From contig CAISWQ010000044.1 of assembly GCA_903889245.1 (NCBI GenBank), positions 62,001 to 126,000 of the forward strand: DNA of 64,000 nt, in the 5' to 3' direction. The stretch comes from an uncultured Lentisphaerota bacterium (lineage in GTDB: Bacteria > Verrucomicrobiota > Kiritimatiellia > CAIQIC01). Below the pieces are notes generated by a model. It searched no databases, was not told the DNA's origin, and was given only the letters and a program-made list of their open reading frames with translations. The first letter of the stretch is position 1; each line of letters opens with the position of its first letter. The position numbers and the translations under genes were made by a program. Of the stretch, positions 42,615 through 51,527 are shown piece by piece.

Positions 42615-45605
42615 CTATCCCCCCGGCGCGGCGAGCGTGGCGTGCCAGAGCGAGGGCTCGGCCTTGCGCGCAGGCTCGTCGGGCAGGCGGAAGCTGACGG
42701 TGTTCTTCTCAAGCGTAACGGGCACGGAGCCGAAACCTTCCAACAACAACTGCGCAGGACCTTCGCGCGGGAGCTGTAGCTCCCGCCCACCAGCGGGCAG
42801 CTCGGCGGCGACGGCGCTGCCGGCGGTGGCGAAGATCCAGAGGTCCATTTTCCTGGCGTCGCCCTCGGCGACGAACGAGACGCCGTCGTTGCCGAAGTCG
42901 CGCGCCCCAATTTTCTGGAGGCGGCCGGCGACGAGGCCGGGCGCGGTGACGCGGAAGCCGTGGGCGGCGAGCGCGCCACGCGGCTGCGCGCCGAGGTTGG
43001 CGGTGATTTCCATCTCGCCGAACGCCGAGCGTAGCAGGCCATCGTCATCGCGCACCGGCGGCGTCGGGCGTTCGTGCGCGAAGGTGCGCAGCGGCACGCC
43101 GGTGTAGCGCGCACAAACGCTCTTTTGGAGGCGGTCGAGCCAGCGCAGCCACTCGCGCGGCTTGGGCTCGTCGAGCGCCTTGGCGGCGACGCGATCGCTC
43201 ATGCCGAAGCCGAGGCCGAGCGTCCACGCGACGATCTCCGGGTTGGTGACGAACTGGCCGAGGTCATGGTAGAGCAGCGCCGCCTTGTCGTGCGCGATCA
43301 GTTGCGCGAGCGGGAAGATGTCCCACGTCTGCGGCGGGAAAGTGTACTTGAGTAACTGGATGTGGTCGGGCGCGTGCGTGGTGGGCACAAGCTGGAAGCT
43401 CAAGCCGCAGAACTGCGCCTCGTAGTTCGCCACGCGGTCCCAACCGGCCTCGGTGGAGAGCGGGACGCGCGCGGCGTCCTCCATCACCTGCGAGAGCAGT
43501 CCCTCGATGTAGGCGGCCGGCGCGGGCGAGGCCGGGTTCAGGTCGTAGTGCGAGTGCCGCGCGCCATTCTGGTCCTGGAACAAAACATCCACCGGGTAAT
43601 CCGCGGTGAACTGCCGGAGGGTCTCGCGGTTCGCCTGCTGCACGGCGGGGTGCCAGTGGCAGACGGTGTAGCCATCGTTGATGTGATAGCGCTCGTAGCT
43701 GGGCTTGCCATCGAGGTGGCGCAGGAGCGGCGCCTCGCCCTCGCGCGCGAAGGTGGGGCCGCGCGGATGGTCGCACCACCACGTCGGGTTCGTGTAGGGC
43801 ATTACGAGCAAGCCGCGCCGGTGGCACGCGTCGAAGAGCTCGCGGAACTGCTGCGGCGTGCCGAAGTCGGCGCGCGGCGGCAGATGGTCGGGATACTCCT
43901 TGTCGAACCCGCCCTTGAGGTAGTCGGCAAAATGCACCAGCGTCGCCGGCGGCAACTGGTTGAGGTGCGCCAGCTTCTCTGCGCAGGTGCCGGCATAATA
44001 GACCAGCACCGACTGCTTGAACTTCGCGAGCAGCTCCGCCGGCATTTTTTCCTCGAGCCGCCGCGTGATGCGGTTGTCGGCGCAGTAGGTCTGCAAGTCG
44101 CGCTCGACGGACTGGGAGAGCGTCACGCGCACGGCGGGCGCGCGCCATGTGGCGCCGGGTTTGACGAACGTGTTGAATGCGCGGTCCGCGTAGCCGCCGC
44201 GCTCATCGCCGCCGCAGCCGAGCGTACCCGGCACAAAGATGGTCTCCGGCTTCTGCGCCGCCGCCCAGGCGGCGTTCGTCAGCGGCTGCACGCCATAGAC
44301 CGCCGCCGCGCCGCCGGCGGTCTCGAGGCGGACGAAATCCGCAAAGGCCGGCGGATAGGTGAGGCTGTACTTGAAATAGCGCACCGGCATCAGCGCGCCA
44401 TGGAGCGAATAGCCGCCGACCTCGAACCAGTGGCCGCCGGCGCGCACGTAGCGGCCGAGCGCGGCGATGGTTTTTTCCAGCGGCTGCGCCTGCGTGGCGG
44501 GCAGGCTCTCGCCGTAGGGATTGAGGATGGCGAGATAGTCGTTGCTTGCCAGCGCCGCCAGCATCTCGGCCGGCGAGGTCAATTCCACGAGCGTCACCTT
44601 GCCATCCTGGATCGCGCGCAGCTTGCGGAACTGCTCCGCCCACGCGCGGACTTGGGTCGAGTTACCGTTGCCGATGGCGGGGCCTTGTGCCAGCGCAAGC
44701 ACGGCGAGCTTCGTGCGCGGCGCGGCGGCGGTCCGCGTCAGCTTGCTCATCACCGCGCCGATGATGCGTTGCACGTGGCCCGCCGGCACGCCATCCACGA
44801 AACCGCTGACGCGCCAGAGCCGGCCGGTGCCGCCGAGCCCGCTCGCATAGAACCACGGGCCGTGCGCTGTTTCCACGAGCACGAGGTCGGCCTGCTTCGG
44901 TCCGGGTGGCCGGTTGCAGACTGCGGTCGCGCTCTGCAATCGCCGCGCGAGCTCGGCGCCGAGCCATTCGCGCCCTGCGGCGGTCACCGTCAGCGGCACC
45001 GGTGGATCATTCATCGGCCGCATGACCAGCTTGTCGCCCGTGAGCTGCGCGTAGCCTTTGCCGCCGACCGGCTGCGAGCGCCACGCCGCGGGCTGCTCCT
45101 CCGACTGGCGCTCGAAGAACGCGCGGCGCAGGGCAAGCCCGACGCCGTGGTTGCCGTTCGCCGGGAAGATACAACGCTGGAGCTGCGCCGGATCGAAACG
45201 CAACCGCGCCGGCAGGGAAAAATCCAACAGCGGTGCGGCGCCCTGCGGCTGCACCTCGGCGGTGAACTCGACGCCATCGGCGCGCGCGGTGGCAAGCACC
45301 GTGACGTTCAACGCGGCGCTGCGATAGTTCAACCGCGCCGACTTACCATCGGCAGAGGGCTCGCAGGCAAAAGCGTTGGAGGTCGAGCCGGCGATGAAAT
45401 CGTTCGCGCAGACCACGCGGCCGTCCTGAAACTTCGCCGACCATAGGCCGAACTCGCCGGACGACAGGACGGGAGCCTGTTGCACGACCTGCAACGCGCC
45501 ATTGTTCGAGTTGAACTGGAACTCGCCACCGCCGGCTTTCAGCGCAACATCGGCCCGCGCCGTCAGCGCCAGCACCAGCGCAACCAGCAAGAAAGATGTT
45601 TTCAT
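42615..45605 (-). CDS. Large secreted glycoside hydrolase, DUF6259/GH101-like
   Basis: 996 residues with signal peptide MKTSFLLVALVLALTARA. The N-terminal beta-sandwich is followed by a TIM-barrel region. PVDVLFQDQNGARHSHYDLN is a probable nucleophile Asp and VPLSTEAGWDRVANYE a probable acid/base Glu, as in DUF6259 proteins distantly related to endo-alpha-N-acetylgalactosaminidases. C-terminal beta domains follow. The real substrate is unknown. A GTAG-plus-hairpin sequence at 42776-42800 near the 3' end resembles a REP unit but also fits ordinary coding. Confidence 0.78.
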   Translation of the reverse strand: MKTSFLLVALVLALTARADVALKAGGGEFQFNSNNGALQVVQQAPVLSSGEFGLWSAKFQDGRVVCANDFIAGSTSNAFACEPSADGKSARLNYRSAALNVTVLATARADGVEFTAEVQPQGAAPLLDFSLPARLRFDPAQLQRCIFPANGNHGVGLALRRAFFERQSEEQPAAWRSQPVGGKGYAQLTGDKLVMRPMNDPPVPLTVTAAGREWLGAELARRLQSATAVCNRPPGPKQADLVLVETAHGPWFYASGLGGTGRLWRVSGFVDGVPAGHVQRIIGAVMSKLTRTAAAPRTKLAVLALAQGPAIGNGNSTQVRAWAEQFRKLRAIQDGKVTLVELTSPAEMLAALASNDYLAILNPYGESLPATQAQPLEKTIAALGRYVRAGGHWFEVGGYSLHGALMPVRYFKYSLTYPPAFADFVRLETAGGAAAVYGVQPLTNAAWAAAQKPETIFVPGTLGCGGDERGGYADRAFNTFVKPGATWRAPAVRVTLSQSVERDLQTYCADNRITRRLEEKMPAELLAKFKQSVLVYYAGTCAEKLAHLNQLPPATLVHFADYLKGGFDKEYPDHLPPRADFGTPQQFRELFDACHRRGLLVMPYTNPTWWCDHPRGPTFAREGEAPLLRHLDGKPSYERYHINDGYTVCHWHPAVQQANRETLRQFTADYPVDVLFQDQNGARHSHYDLNPASPAPAAYIEGLLSQVMEDAARVPLSTEAGWDRVANYEAQFCGLSFQLVPTTHAPDHIQLLKYTFPPQTWDIFPLAQLIAHDKAALLYHDLGQFVTNPEIVAWTLGLGFGMSDRVAAKALDEPKPREWLRWLDRLQKSVCARYTGVPLRTFAHERPTPPVRDDDGLLRSAFGEMEITANLGAQPRGALAAHGFRVTAPGLVAGRLQKIGARDFGNDGVSFVAEGDARKMDLWIFATAGSAVAAELPAGGRELQLPREGPAQLLLEGFGSVPVTLEKNTVSFRLPDEPARKAEPSLWHATLAAPGG

Positions 45606-45636
45606 GTCGCGGCAGTGAACCACGCGCCGGAATGTT

Positions 45637-45651
45637 TTCCAAGCCTTGGAA
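45637..45651. repeat. Single palindrome unit P7
   Basis: TTCCAAGCCTTGGAA, isolated, in the 48-bp gap between nrdG and the glycoside hydrolase. Confidence 0.85.
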
Positions 45652-45653
45652 AA

Positions 45654-46472
45654 TCAGTCGCGGCAGAGGAGTTCGCGGACGTGGGGGCGGAGCAGGTCGG
45701 CGGCGGCGCGCAGGCGGTCGGGCGAAGTCCGCGGCCGCTGGCGCATAGCGGGATCAGGCAGGTCCTCGCGCGGCAAAAAGGGCTGGAGGACCAGGCGGCT
45801 GGCGCCTTCAATCCACCGGCCGATTTCACAGAGGTCGGCGTCGGTGTGGACATCCTCGAGCAGCGTGGTGCGCAGTTCGTAGGGGCGGTGGCCGGCGCGG
45901 AGGATATCGAGGCTCTGCGCGACGCGGTCCGCGTCGGCGAAGCCGGTCAGGCGCGGGTAGGCGGCACGGCTGCACTTGATGTCGAGCGCGATGTAGTCCA
46001 CGAGCGGCAGCGCGGCGGCGAGGACCTCCGGCCGCGAGCCGTTGGTGTCGAGCTTGATCGCGAAGCCGTGGCGCTTGAGGCGGGTGATGAGCTCGGGCAG
46101 CGCGGGCGAGAGGGTCGGCTCGCCGCCGGTGATGACGACGCCATCGGCCCAGTGTTTGCGGAAGTGGACGGCGGCGTGCTCGAGGTGTTCCCACGGGAGG
46201 CCGTCGCGGTGCGCGGCGAGGAGCGCGGCGTTATGGCAGTAGCCGCAGCGGAAGTTGCAGCCGCTCAAGAAGAAGATCGCCGCGACCCGGCCGGGGAAAT
46301 CCACGAGCGTCGGCTGCTTGAGGTAGGCGACGACGGGGGACAGGGACGAGGGGTGCGGGACCAGGAGCGAGGGGCGCGCCGGGTGCGAGGGCGCGTGCGC
46401 CCAGACCATCGCGGAACGGGCGGCGGCGTCCACGATGGCGAGATCAGCCCACGCTAGAGTCTGGCGGCGCAT
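45654..46472 (-). CDS. nrdG: Anaerobic ribonucleotide reductase activase NrdG
   Basis: Radical SAM activase that puts the glycyl radical on NrdD. FFLSGCNFRCGYCHN is the CxxxCxxC motif, and VVITGGEPTLSPALPELI follows. The core begins at YLKQPTLVDFPGR; about 50 residues before it are unusual and Pro/Ser/His-rich, encoded by repeated GAGGGG-like words at about 46331-46393. The start could therefore be further downstream than the ATG at 46472 (for example 46406). It follows nrdD and the redoxin on the same strand. Confidence 0.88.
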   Translation of the reverse strand: MRRQTLAWADLAIVDAAARSAMVWAHAPSHPARPSLLVPHPSSLSPVVAYLKQPTLVDFPGRVAAIFFLSGCNFRCGYCHNAALLAAHRDGLPWEHLEHAAVHFRKHWADGVVITGGEPTLSPALPELITRLKRHGFAIKLDTNGSRPEVLAAALPLVDYIALDIKCSRAAYPRLTGFADADRVAQSLDILRAGHRPYELRTTLLEDVHTDADLCEIGRWIEGASRLVLQPFLPREDLPDPAMRQRPRTSPDRLRAAADLLRPHVRELLCRD

Positions 46473-46477
46473 AAAAA

Positions 46478-46565
46478 GAAAACCTGAAAGCAGAAACCTG
46501 AAAGCTGAAACCGGAGACCTGAAACCTGAAACCGAAAAGCAAAAAGTGGAAAGCTGAAAACGGAG
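46478..46565. repeat. CTGAAACC-type tandem words (W3)
   Basis: A-rich tract made of CTGAAAGC, CTGAAACC and similar 7-8-bp units between the redoxin and nrdG. It has no coding signs. Confidence 0.6.
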
Positions 46566-46612
46566 AAAATGGGCGTGCTGGACAGCGAGGGTCAAAGCGG
46601 GAGTTGGCAGGC

Positions 46613-46646
46613 CAATGCTCCATTGCTCCAGTACTCCATCACCCCA
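46613..46646. repeat. GCTCCATT/ACTCCATC words (W1, one arm)
   Basis: Four 8-bp units of the same word family as 39121-39151, just past the redoxin stop. Confidence 0.6.
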
Positions 46647-46657
46647 ACGGTTGCGGT

Positions 46658-47053
46658 TCAGCCGCGCGCCTGGTGCAACACGGCCTCGATCATCTTGGGC
46701 GGCAGGACGCCCTTGCCGGCCTCGGTGTAGTCGGTCTGGAGGCCGAGGTGCTGGTAGAGCTTGCTGGTTTTGCAGACGGGATCGGCCGCGCCGGGCGCGG
46801 GATTCGGCACATAGTCGTAGGCGCCGGTGGCCTCGTTGAAGCGCGTGACGACGAAGGCCGGGATGCGCTGCGGGTTGATGCACTCGGCCTTGCAGAAGGC
46901 GACGAGGCCCTCGACGTTGCCAAGTTCGTAATAGCACTTCTCGAACTCGGTCCATTCGGGCTCGGTCAGCAGGTCATCGAGCCGCTGGTTGAGCTGCTTG
47001 CACTTGGCGCAGTCTTTTTTGCCGAAGACGAGGATGCGGTAATGTTTGGCCAT
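46658..47053 (-). CDS. Thioredoxin-fold redoxin (CxxC) next to nrdD
   Basis: 131-residue thioredoxin/glutaredoxin-fold protein. ILVFGKKDCAKCKQLNQRLDDL carries the redox CAKC, and IPAFVVTRF gives the cis-Pro segment. Two further cysteines occur (FCKAEC). It sits 52 bp after nrdD and before nrdG. Some class III reductases use a glutaredoxin-like electron donor instead of formate, so it is probably the reductant for this NrdD; that is inference from position. Confidence 0.8.
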   Translation of the reverse strand: MAKHYRILVFGKKDCAKCKQLNQRLDDLLTEPEWTEFEKCYYELGNVEGLVAFCKAECINPQRIPAFVVTRFNEATGAYDYVPNPAPGAADPVCKTSKLYQHLGLQTDYTEAGKGVLPPKMIEAVLHQARG

Positions 47054-47105
47054 GAAAGCTCCCGGAACTTTATGCTGTCAGTTTGCCGATGGGTGATGGG
47101 GTGGT

Positions 47106-49820
47106 TCAGCCTTTGTTCAGCTCGTCGGCCGTCTCGACGCGGTAGCGGCCGCGGCGGCGGGCGAGCAGCTCGCCGAAGCGCTTGGATTTGTTCCAGTTTT
47201 TGATCTTGCTGAAGTAGCCGACGACGCGCGTCTCCTGCTCGACGTTGTCGGTGTGGCACCGCGTGCAGCGGGGATGCAGGCCGCGCATGTTGTGGCCGCA
47301 GTCGCAGCAGTAGGTGAACTCCGGCGAGATGGTGAGCTGGGCCGACTGCGTGCGGAAGAAGGTCTCGCGCACGAGGCGGGCGATAGACTCCGGCGACGGC
47401 TGCTCCTCGCCGACGAAGGCGTGGATGATCGCGCCGGACTCGATCAGGCTGTGGAACTGGCTCTGCTGGCTGATGCGCTCGACGAGGCCGACCTCCGCAT
47501 CCGCCGAGAGGTGGACGCTGTTGGTATAATAGGCCACGTCCTCGCTGTCGCCCTTGATGACGCTGCGCGCCTCGGTCGGGAAGAAGACGAGGTCGGCCTT
47601 GGCGAGGCGGCGCGCCGCGCTCTCGGCGGGCGACTCCTCGAGGCTGAACTTGAGCCCGTGCTGCTCCGTGAACTCGCGGACGCGCAGGAACATGTGCGCG
47701 ACGACCTTGAGCGCCATGTCCATCGCGGCGGCGTCCTCGTGCAACTCGCGGCCGAGCAGGAATTTCACCGCGTCGTTCACGCCGATCAGGCCGATGATAT
47801 AGGTGCACTTGTCGAGCTCGACGTAGGGCTTGCCGTCGCACGCGTTCTTGCCGATCTGCCAGAGCGGGCGGCCGGGGCCGCTGATCATCTCGGCGATCTT
47901 CGCCTTCTTCTGCAGATGCGCCTGCACGGCGAGGTTGAGCAGCCGGTCAATCTCCTCCAGCAGCCCGCCGAGGTCCTTGCGCCCCTTGCGGGCGGCGACG
48001 AAGGCGCACTGCGGGATGTTGATCGTGACGTTCTGGAAGCCGCAGAAGCGCAGGCTTTCGGGATGGCGCAGCAGGTAGTTGTCCTGAATGGTGGTGCGCA
48101 GCCGGCAACAGGCGGAGAGCGTGACGGCGTCGCGGTCGAAGATGAAGTAGGTGGAGCCGTTGCGGCTGGCGACCTCGCACGCGCGCAGGAAGATCGCGTA
48201 CTGGGCGGGATCGGCGAAGGTCTCCTCGCTGATGTGGAAGTCGCACTTCGGGAACTCGAACACGCGGCCGTTGCGGTCGCCATCCTCCCAGACCTCCAGC
48301 AGCGCGCGGGAGAAGTTCTGCGCGATCTCGGTGTAGTCGCCGTAGGTCACGATGTGCTCGCCGCGCTCGGCGAGCGCGCCGGCGACATCCTTGTCGTAGC
48401 CCACGCCCTTGACCGCGTCCACGACCTCGCGCAACACGAGCCGGCGCTGGCCGTCTTCCGCCACATAGAGGTCCATCAACTGCCAGCCGGCGGGCGTCTT
48501 CTCGTCGCGCCGCACTTCCTCGAGCGTGACCTTGGCGCCATCGGCCTTGCGCAGCATGTAGCGGCCGCCGGGGCCGACCGCGGGCACGTCCTTGAGGTAG
48601 CTGGGCACGCCGGAGTGGATGTTGAAATCCAGGAACAGCGTCTGGCCGCCGCGCGAGAACGCGTTCTGCGAGCCGTTGAAGATCAGCTCCTGCGCCACCT
48701 GCTTGAGGTGCTTGGCGTCCAGGCCCTCGAGATAGGGCGCGTAGAGGATGTTGAGGTAGGCCAGCCCGAGCGCGCCGGCGTAGTTCGACTGCATCGAGGC
48801 GAGGAACGTGTTCAGGTGGCCGGTCAGCACCGAGGCGCTGCGCGCCGGCTTGCTCTCCGTGTTCAGGTTGCTCAAGCCGGTCAGCCCGTACTTCTTCACG
48901 TACTCCACCGAGTGCGACGAGCAGTAGACGCGGTGCGGATAGCCCAGGTCGTGCAGGTGCACCGCGCCCGTGTTGTGCGCGTGCTTCACGTCGGTCGAGA
49001 AGATCGTGTCCATCGCCCACTGCTTCAGGATCAGCTCGGCGATGCCGAGGTTCACCGCCTCGGGATTGTTGTTGACGATGTTGCTGTTCTCGACGCTCTT
49101 GGTGAACATCAGCTTGTCAATGTAGTCGCGCGGCACGCTGTAGAGCGAGAGGTCCTGCAGCTCGGCGCGGAAATGATGCGCCGCCAGCTCGTTGTTCACC
49201 AGCTCGCGGATCAGCTTCGTGCTGACGGACTTCAGGCCGCAGGCGATCACGTGGTTCTCGACCGCCTTGGAAATCTTGACCGCCTTCTCCACCGGCAGCC
49301 GGATTTTCTCCGTGAGCTGCTTGACGATGCGCACGCGGTCCCACGGCAGCGTCTCATCGGTCGAGACGCTCTCGACCAGCAGCAGGCTCGCGTCGGTCAC
49401 GTCCTTGCTCGCGCCGTGCTGCGCGTCGCGGACGCGGATGTGCTCACGCGCCTGCGAGCGCAGCTTGCGGTAGCGCTTGTAGGCGGCGACCACCGCCGCG
49501 AACCCCATCTCCGCGAGCACGACCTCCACCAAGTCCTGCACGTCCTCGAGGTGCGCGAGGCGCTGGCCCTGCTCGTCCGGCGAAACGAAGTACTCGCTCT
49601 GCGGATGATTGAGCTGCTCGAGGACGCGGTCGGTCGCCTCCTCCGGCATGTCCGCCGGCGCGACCACGCCGCCGTGCCGCGCGACGTTCTCCGCCGCCTT
49701 GCGGATCGCCTCAGTGATCTTCTCGCGCTGGAACGGCACGACGATCCCGTCGCGTTTACGGAACCCGTCCAGCCTCGTTTTCGCCGCCACCGCGCCACCC
49801 TTTTCTGCCACGCTCTCCAT
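47106..49820 (-). CDS. nrdD: Anaerobic (class III) ribonucleoside-triphosphate reductase NrdD
   Basis: 904 residues. It reduces ribonucleotides to deoxyribonucleotides without oxygen, using a glycyl radical. The ATG at 49820 follows GAGGG by about eight bases. Two ATP-cone-like allosteric domains occupy residues 1-200 (VVPFQREKITEAIRKAAENV and LPWDRVRIVKQLTEKIRLP). The catalytic barrel contains SNIVNNNPEAVNLG and NVTINIPQCAF. The C-terminal zinc site is YCCDCGHNMRG...RCTRCHTDN, followed by RVVGYFSK, whose Gly (about residue 868) is the predicted radical site. The gene is preceded by probable NrdR boxes. Confidence 0.95.
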   Translation of the reverse strand: MESVAEKGGAVAAKTRLDGFRKRDGIVVPFQREKITEAIRKAAENVARHGGVVAPADMPEEATDRVLEQLNHPQSEYFVSPDEQGQRLAHLEDVQDLVEVVLAEMGFAAVVAAYKRYRKLRSQAREHIRVRDAQHGASKDVTDASLLLVESVSTDETLPWDRVRIVKQLTEKIRLPVEKAVKISKAVENHVIACGLKSVSTKLIRELVNNELAAHHFRAELQDLSLYSVPRDYIDKLMFTKSVENSNIVNNNPEAVNLGIAELILKQWAMDTIFSTDVKHAHNTGAVHLHDLGYPHRVYCSSHSVEYVKKYGLTGLSNLNTESKPARSASVLTGHLNTFLASMQSNYAGALGLAYLNILYAPYLEGLDAKHLKQVAQELIFNGSQNAFSRGGQTLFLDFNIHSGVPSYLKDVPAVGPGGRYMLRKADGAKVTLEEVRRDEKTPAGWQLMDLYVAEDGQRRLVLREVVDAVKGVGYDKDVAGALAERGEHIVTYGDYTEIAQNFSRALLEVWEDGDRNGRVFEFPKCDFHISEETFADPAQYAIFLRACEVASRNGSTYFIFDRDAVTLSACCRLRTTIQDNYLLRHPESLRFCGFQNVTINIPQCAFVAARKGRKDLGGLLEEIDRLLNLAVQAHLQKKAKIAEMISGPGRPLWQIGKNACDGKPYVELDKCTYIIGLIGVNDAVKFLLGRELHEDAAAMDMALKVVAHMFLRVREFTEQHGLKFSLEESPAESAARRLAKADLVFFPTEARSVIKGDSEDVAYYTNSVHLSADAEVGLVERISQQSQFHSLIESGAIIHAFVGEEQPSPESIARLVRETFFRTQSAQLTISPEFTYCCDCGHNMRGLHPRCTRCHTDNVEQETRVVGYFSKIKNWNKSKRFGELLARRRGRYRVETADELNKG

Positions 49821-49887
49821 GATATCCCTCGCAAATTTCCGGCCCAAAATTTCCGCCGACCCAGCCATCGGCAACGGCGGCGATAAA

Positions 49888-49934
49888 ACCAACATCGTGT
49901 GGCCCTGTCAAGCACCCGCCACAAGATATTGTGG
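49888..49934 (-). promoter_or_regulatory. Probable NrdR box pair upstream of nrdD
   Basis: CCACAAGATATTGTGG (49919-49934) is a palindrome close to the 16-bp NrdR box. A weaker match ACCAACATCGTGTGGC (49888-49903) lies 31 bp away centre to centre, the normal spacing of NrdR box pairs. NrdR would repress the nrd operon when dATP is high. Confidence 0.65.
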
Positions 49935-50200
49935 CGAGCCTTGATTTTAGCGGGGAAACTGCATCATTTTTTTCCGGACGCGCGCCGCACTTTTCACGGC
50001 AAAGGGTTTTCCCGGATTAGGCGCGTTTATTGGTGACCATGGTTCCGCCGGCCCAGACGCTTTTCAGGCATGGAGTTTCCTGCTGCTGCTGCTTCCCTGG
50101 GCATGGGTAAACGAAAAATTCCAACCAAGGAGGAGGCGACTTTTCTCCGCCTCGACAGCGGCGGGGGGTTGGGCTATCGTCTCGCCCCTCGACCGTCACC
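49935..50200. other. Leader region before hisC
   Basis: No gene seen. A small hairpin, GAGGCG/CGCCTC around 50132-50153, lies about 50 bp before the hisC start and could be part of its leader; there is no clear attenuator or T-box. Confidence 0.4.
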
Positions 50201-51322
50201 ATGCACAGGAAAATCCATGAGCTGGCGCATCCGTGGGTGCGCGAGTTGCGGGTCTATGAGCCGGGCCGGCCCATCGAGGAGGTCGCGCGCGAGCTGGGCT
50301 TCGCGGACGCGGAGGAGATCATCAAGCTGGCCTCCAACGAGAACGCGCTCGGCCCCTCCCCAAAGGCGCAGGCCGCAATGCGCCGCGCGGTCCGCCAGAT
50401 GCACCTCTATCCCGATGGTGGCGCATTCTATCTGCGCCGCGCGCTGGCGCGGAAGCTCGGCGTCGAGATGGACCAGATCATGGTGGGCCACGGCAGCAAC
50501 GAGATCATCGCGCTGCTCGGCCAGGCGTTCCTCTCGCATACGTCCAACATCGTCATGGCCGATGGCGCGTTCGTCGTCTATCGCCTCGTCGCCGACGCGT
50601 TCCGCGCCCGCACGCTCGCGGTGCCGATGAAGAACTTTACGCACGATCTCGAGGCGATGCTCGCGGCAATCACGCCGGAGACGAAGCTGGTGTTCCTCGC
50701 CAACCCGAACAACCCGACCGGCACGATGGTCGGGGGCGCGGCGATCGAGCGCTTCATGGCGCGCGTGCCGCCGCACGTTGCGGTGATCTTCGACGAGGCC
50801 TATATCGAGCTGCTGCCGCCGGACCGCCAGCCGGACACGCTGCGCTACGTCCGCGAGGGCCGGCATGCGTTCGTGCTGCGGACGTTTTCCAAGACCTACG
50901 GGCTGGCCGGCCTGCGCATCGGCTACGCGGTCGGCCCGCGCGAGGGCTGCGAGCTGCTCAACAAGGTGCGCCAGCCTTTCAACGTGAACGCGATGGCGCT
51001 CGCCGCCGCCGAGGCCGCGCTGGGCGACGATGCGTTCGTCGCGCGCACGCGCCGCGCGGTTGCCGCCGGCCTGCGGCAGATCGAGCGCGGTTGCCAGAAA
51101 CTGGGGTTGGACTTTGTGCCGTCGGTCGTGAACTTCATGCTGATCAAGACCGGGCGCGGCCGCGCGGTCTGCCAGGCGCTGGAGCGCGAGAAGACCATCG
51201 TGCGGCCGGTGGATGGCTACGGCCTGCCGGACTACATCCGCGTCACGGTCGGCACGCGCGCGGAGAACACGCATTTCTTGAAGGCGCTGGGCCGGATCCT
51301 CGCACAAACGGTGAGCAAGTGA
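50201..51322 (+). CDS. hisC: Histidinol-phosphate/aromatic aminotransferase
   Basis: Class II PLP aminotransferase of 373 residues. KLASNENALGPSPKA is typical of HisC, FLANPNNPTGTM and VIFDEAYIEL follow, and RTFSKTYGLAGLRIGY holds the PLP Lys (about residue 231). HisC-type enzymes also transaminate prephenate or phenylpyruvate. Because tyrA and aroA follow and no other his gene is near, an aromatic role is likely here, possibly in addition to histidine synthesis. Confidence 0.9.
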   Translation: MHRKIHELAHPWVRELRVYEPGRPIEEVARELGFADAEEIIKLASNENALGPSPKAQAAMRRAVRQMHLYPDGGAFYLRRALARKLGVEMDQIMVGHGSNEIIALLGQAFLSHTSNIVMADGAFVVYRLVADAFRARTLAVPMKNFTHDLEAMLAAITPETKLVFLANPNNPTGTMVGGAAIERFMARVPPHVAVIFDEAYIELLPPDRQPDTLRYVREGRHAFVLRTFSKTYGLAGLRIGYAVGPREGCELLNKVRQPFNVNAMALAAAEAALGDDAFVARTRRAVAAGLRQIERGCQKLGLDFVPSVVNFMLIKTGRGRAVCQALEREKTIVRPVDGYGLPDYIRVTVGTRAENTHFLKALGRILAQTVSK

Positions 51323-51339
51323 GTGGCCCCTCTCATCAC

Positions 51340-51510
51340 AACCGTATTCTTAAGCGTAATCGTAACTCGTAATCCTACTCTCCGCCGCGGCGCGGCGGGC
51401 GGGATTGCGAGCAGGAGTTAGGATTACGAGTAAGAGTAGGAGTACGATGAAGATTAGGAGTAGAAGTAAGAGCAGGAGTAGAAGCGCGACAAGAGGATTA
51501 GAGTGAAGGG
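51340..51510. repeat. GTAATC/GAGTAG hexamer words with inverted arm (W4)
   Basis: CTCGTAATCCT near 51366 is complemented by AGGATTACGAG near 51421-51431, with an intervening GC-rich block. The rest is AGGAGTA/AGTAAG/AGAAGT tandem words. It fills the hisC-tyrA gap and has no coding signs. Confidence 0.7.
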
Positions 51511-51527
51511 CAGAAGTTGAAGAGCAG

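Noticed and set aside
42776-42800. REP-like GTAG hairpin in the DUF6259 gene
   Set aside because: The stem is short and the residues fit a normal C-terminal domain; it is not close enough to either REP family to claim an insertion.
50132-50153. Attenuator or T-box before hisC
   Set aside because: There is only a six-bp stem and no leader peptide, T-box motif or T-run.
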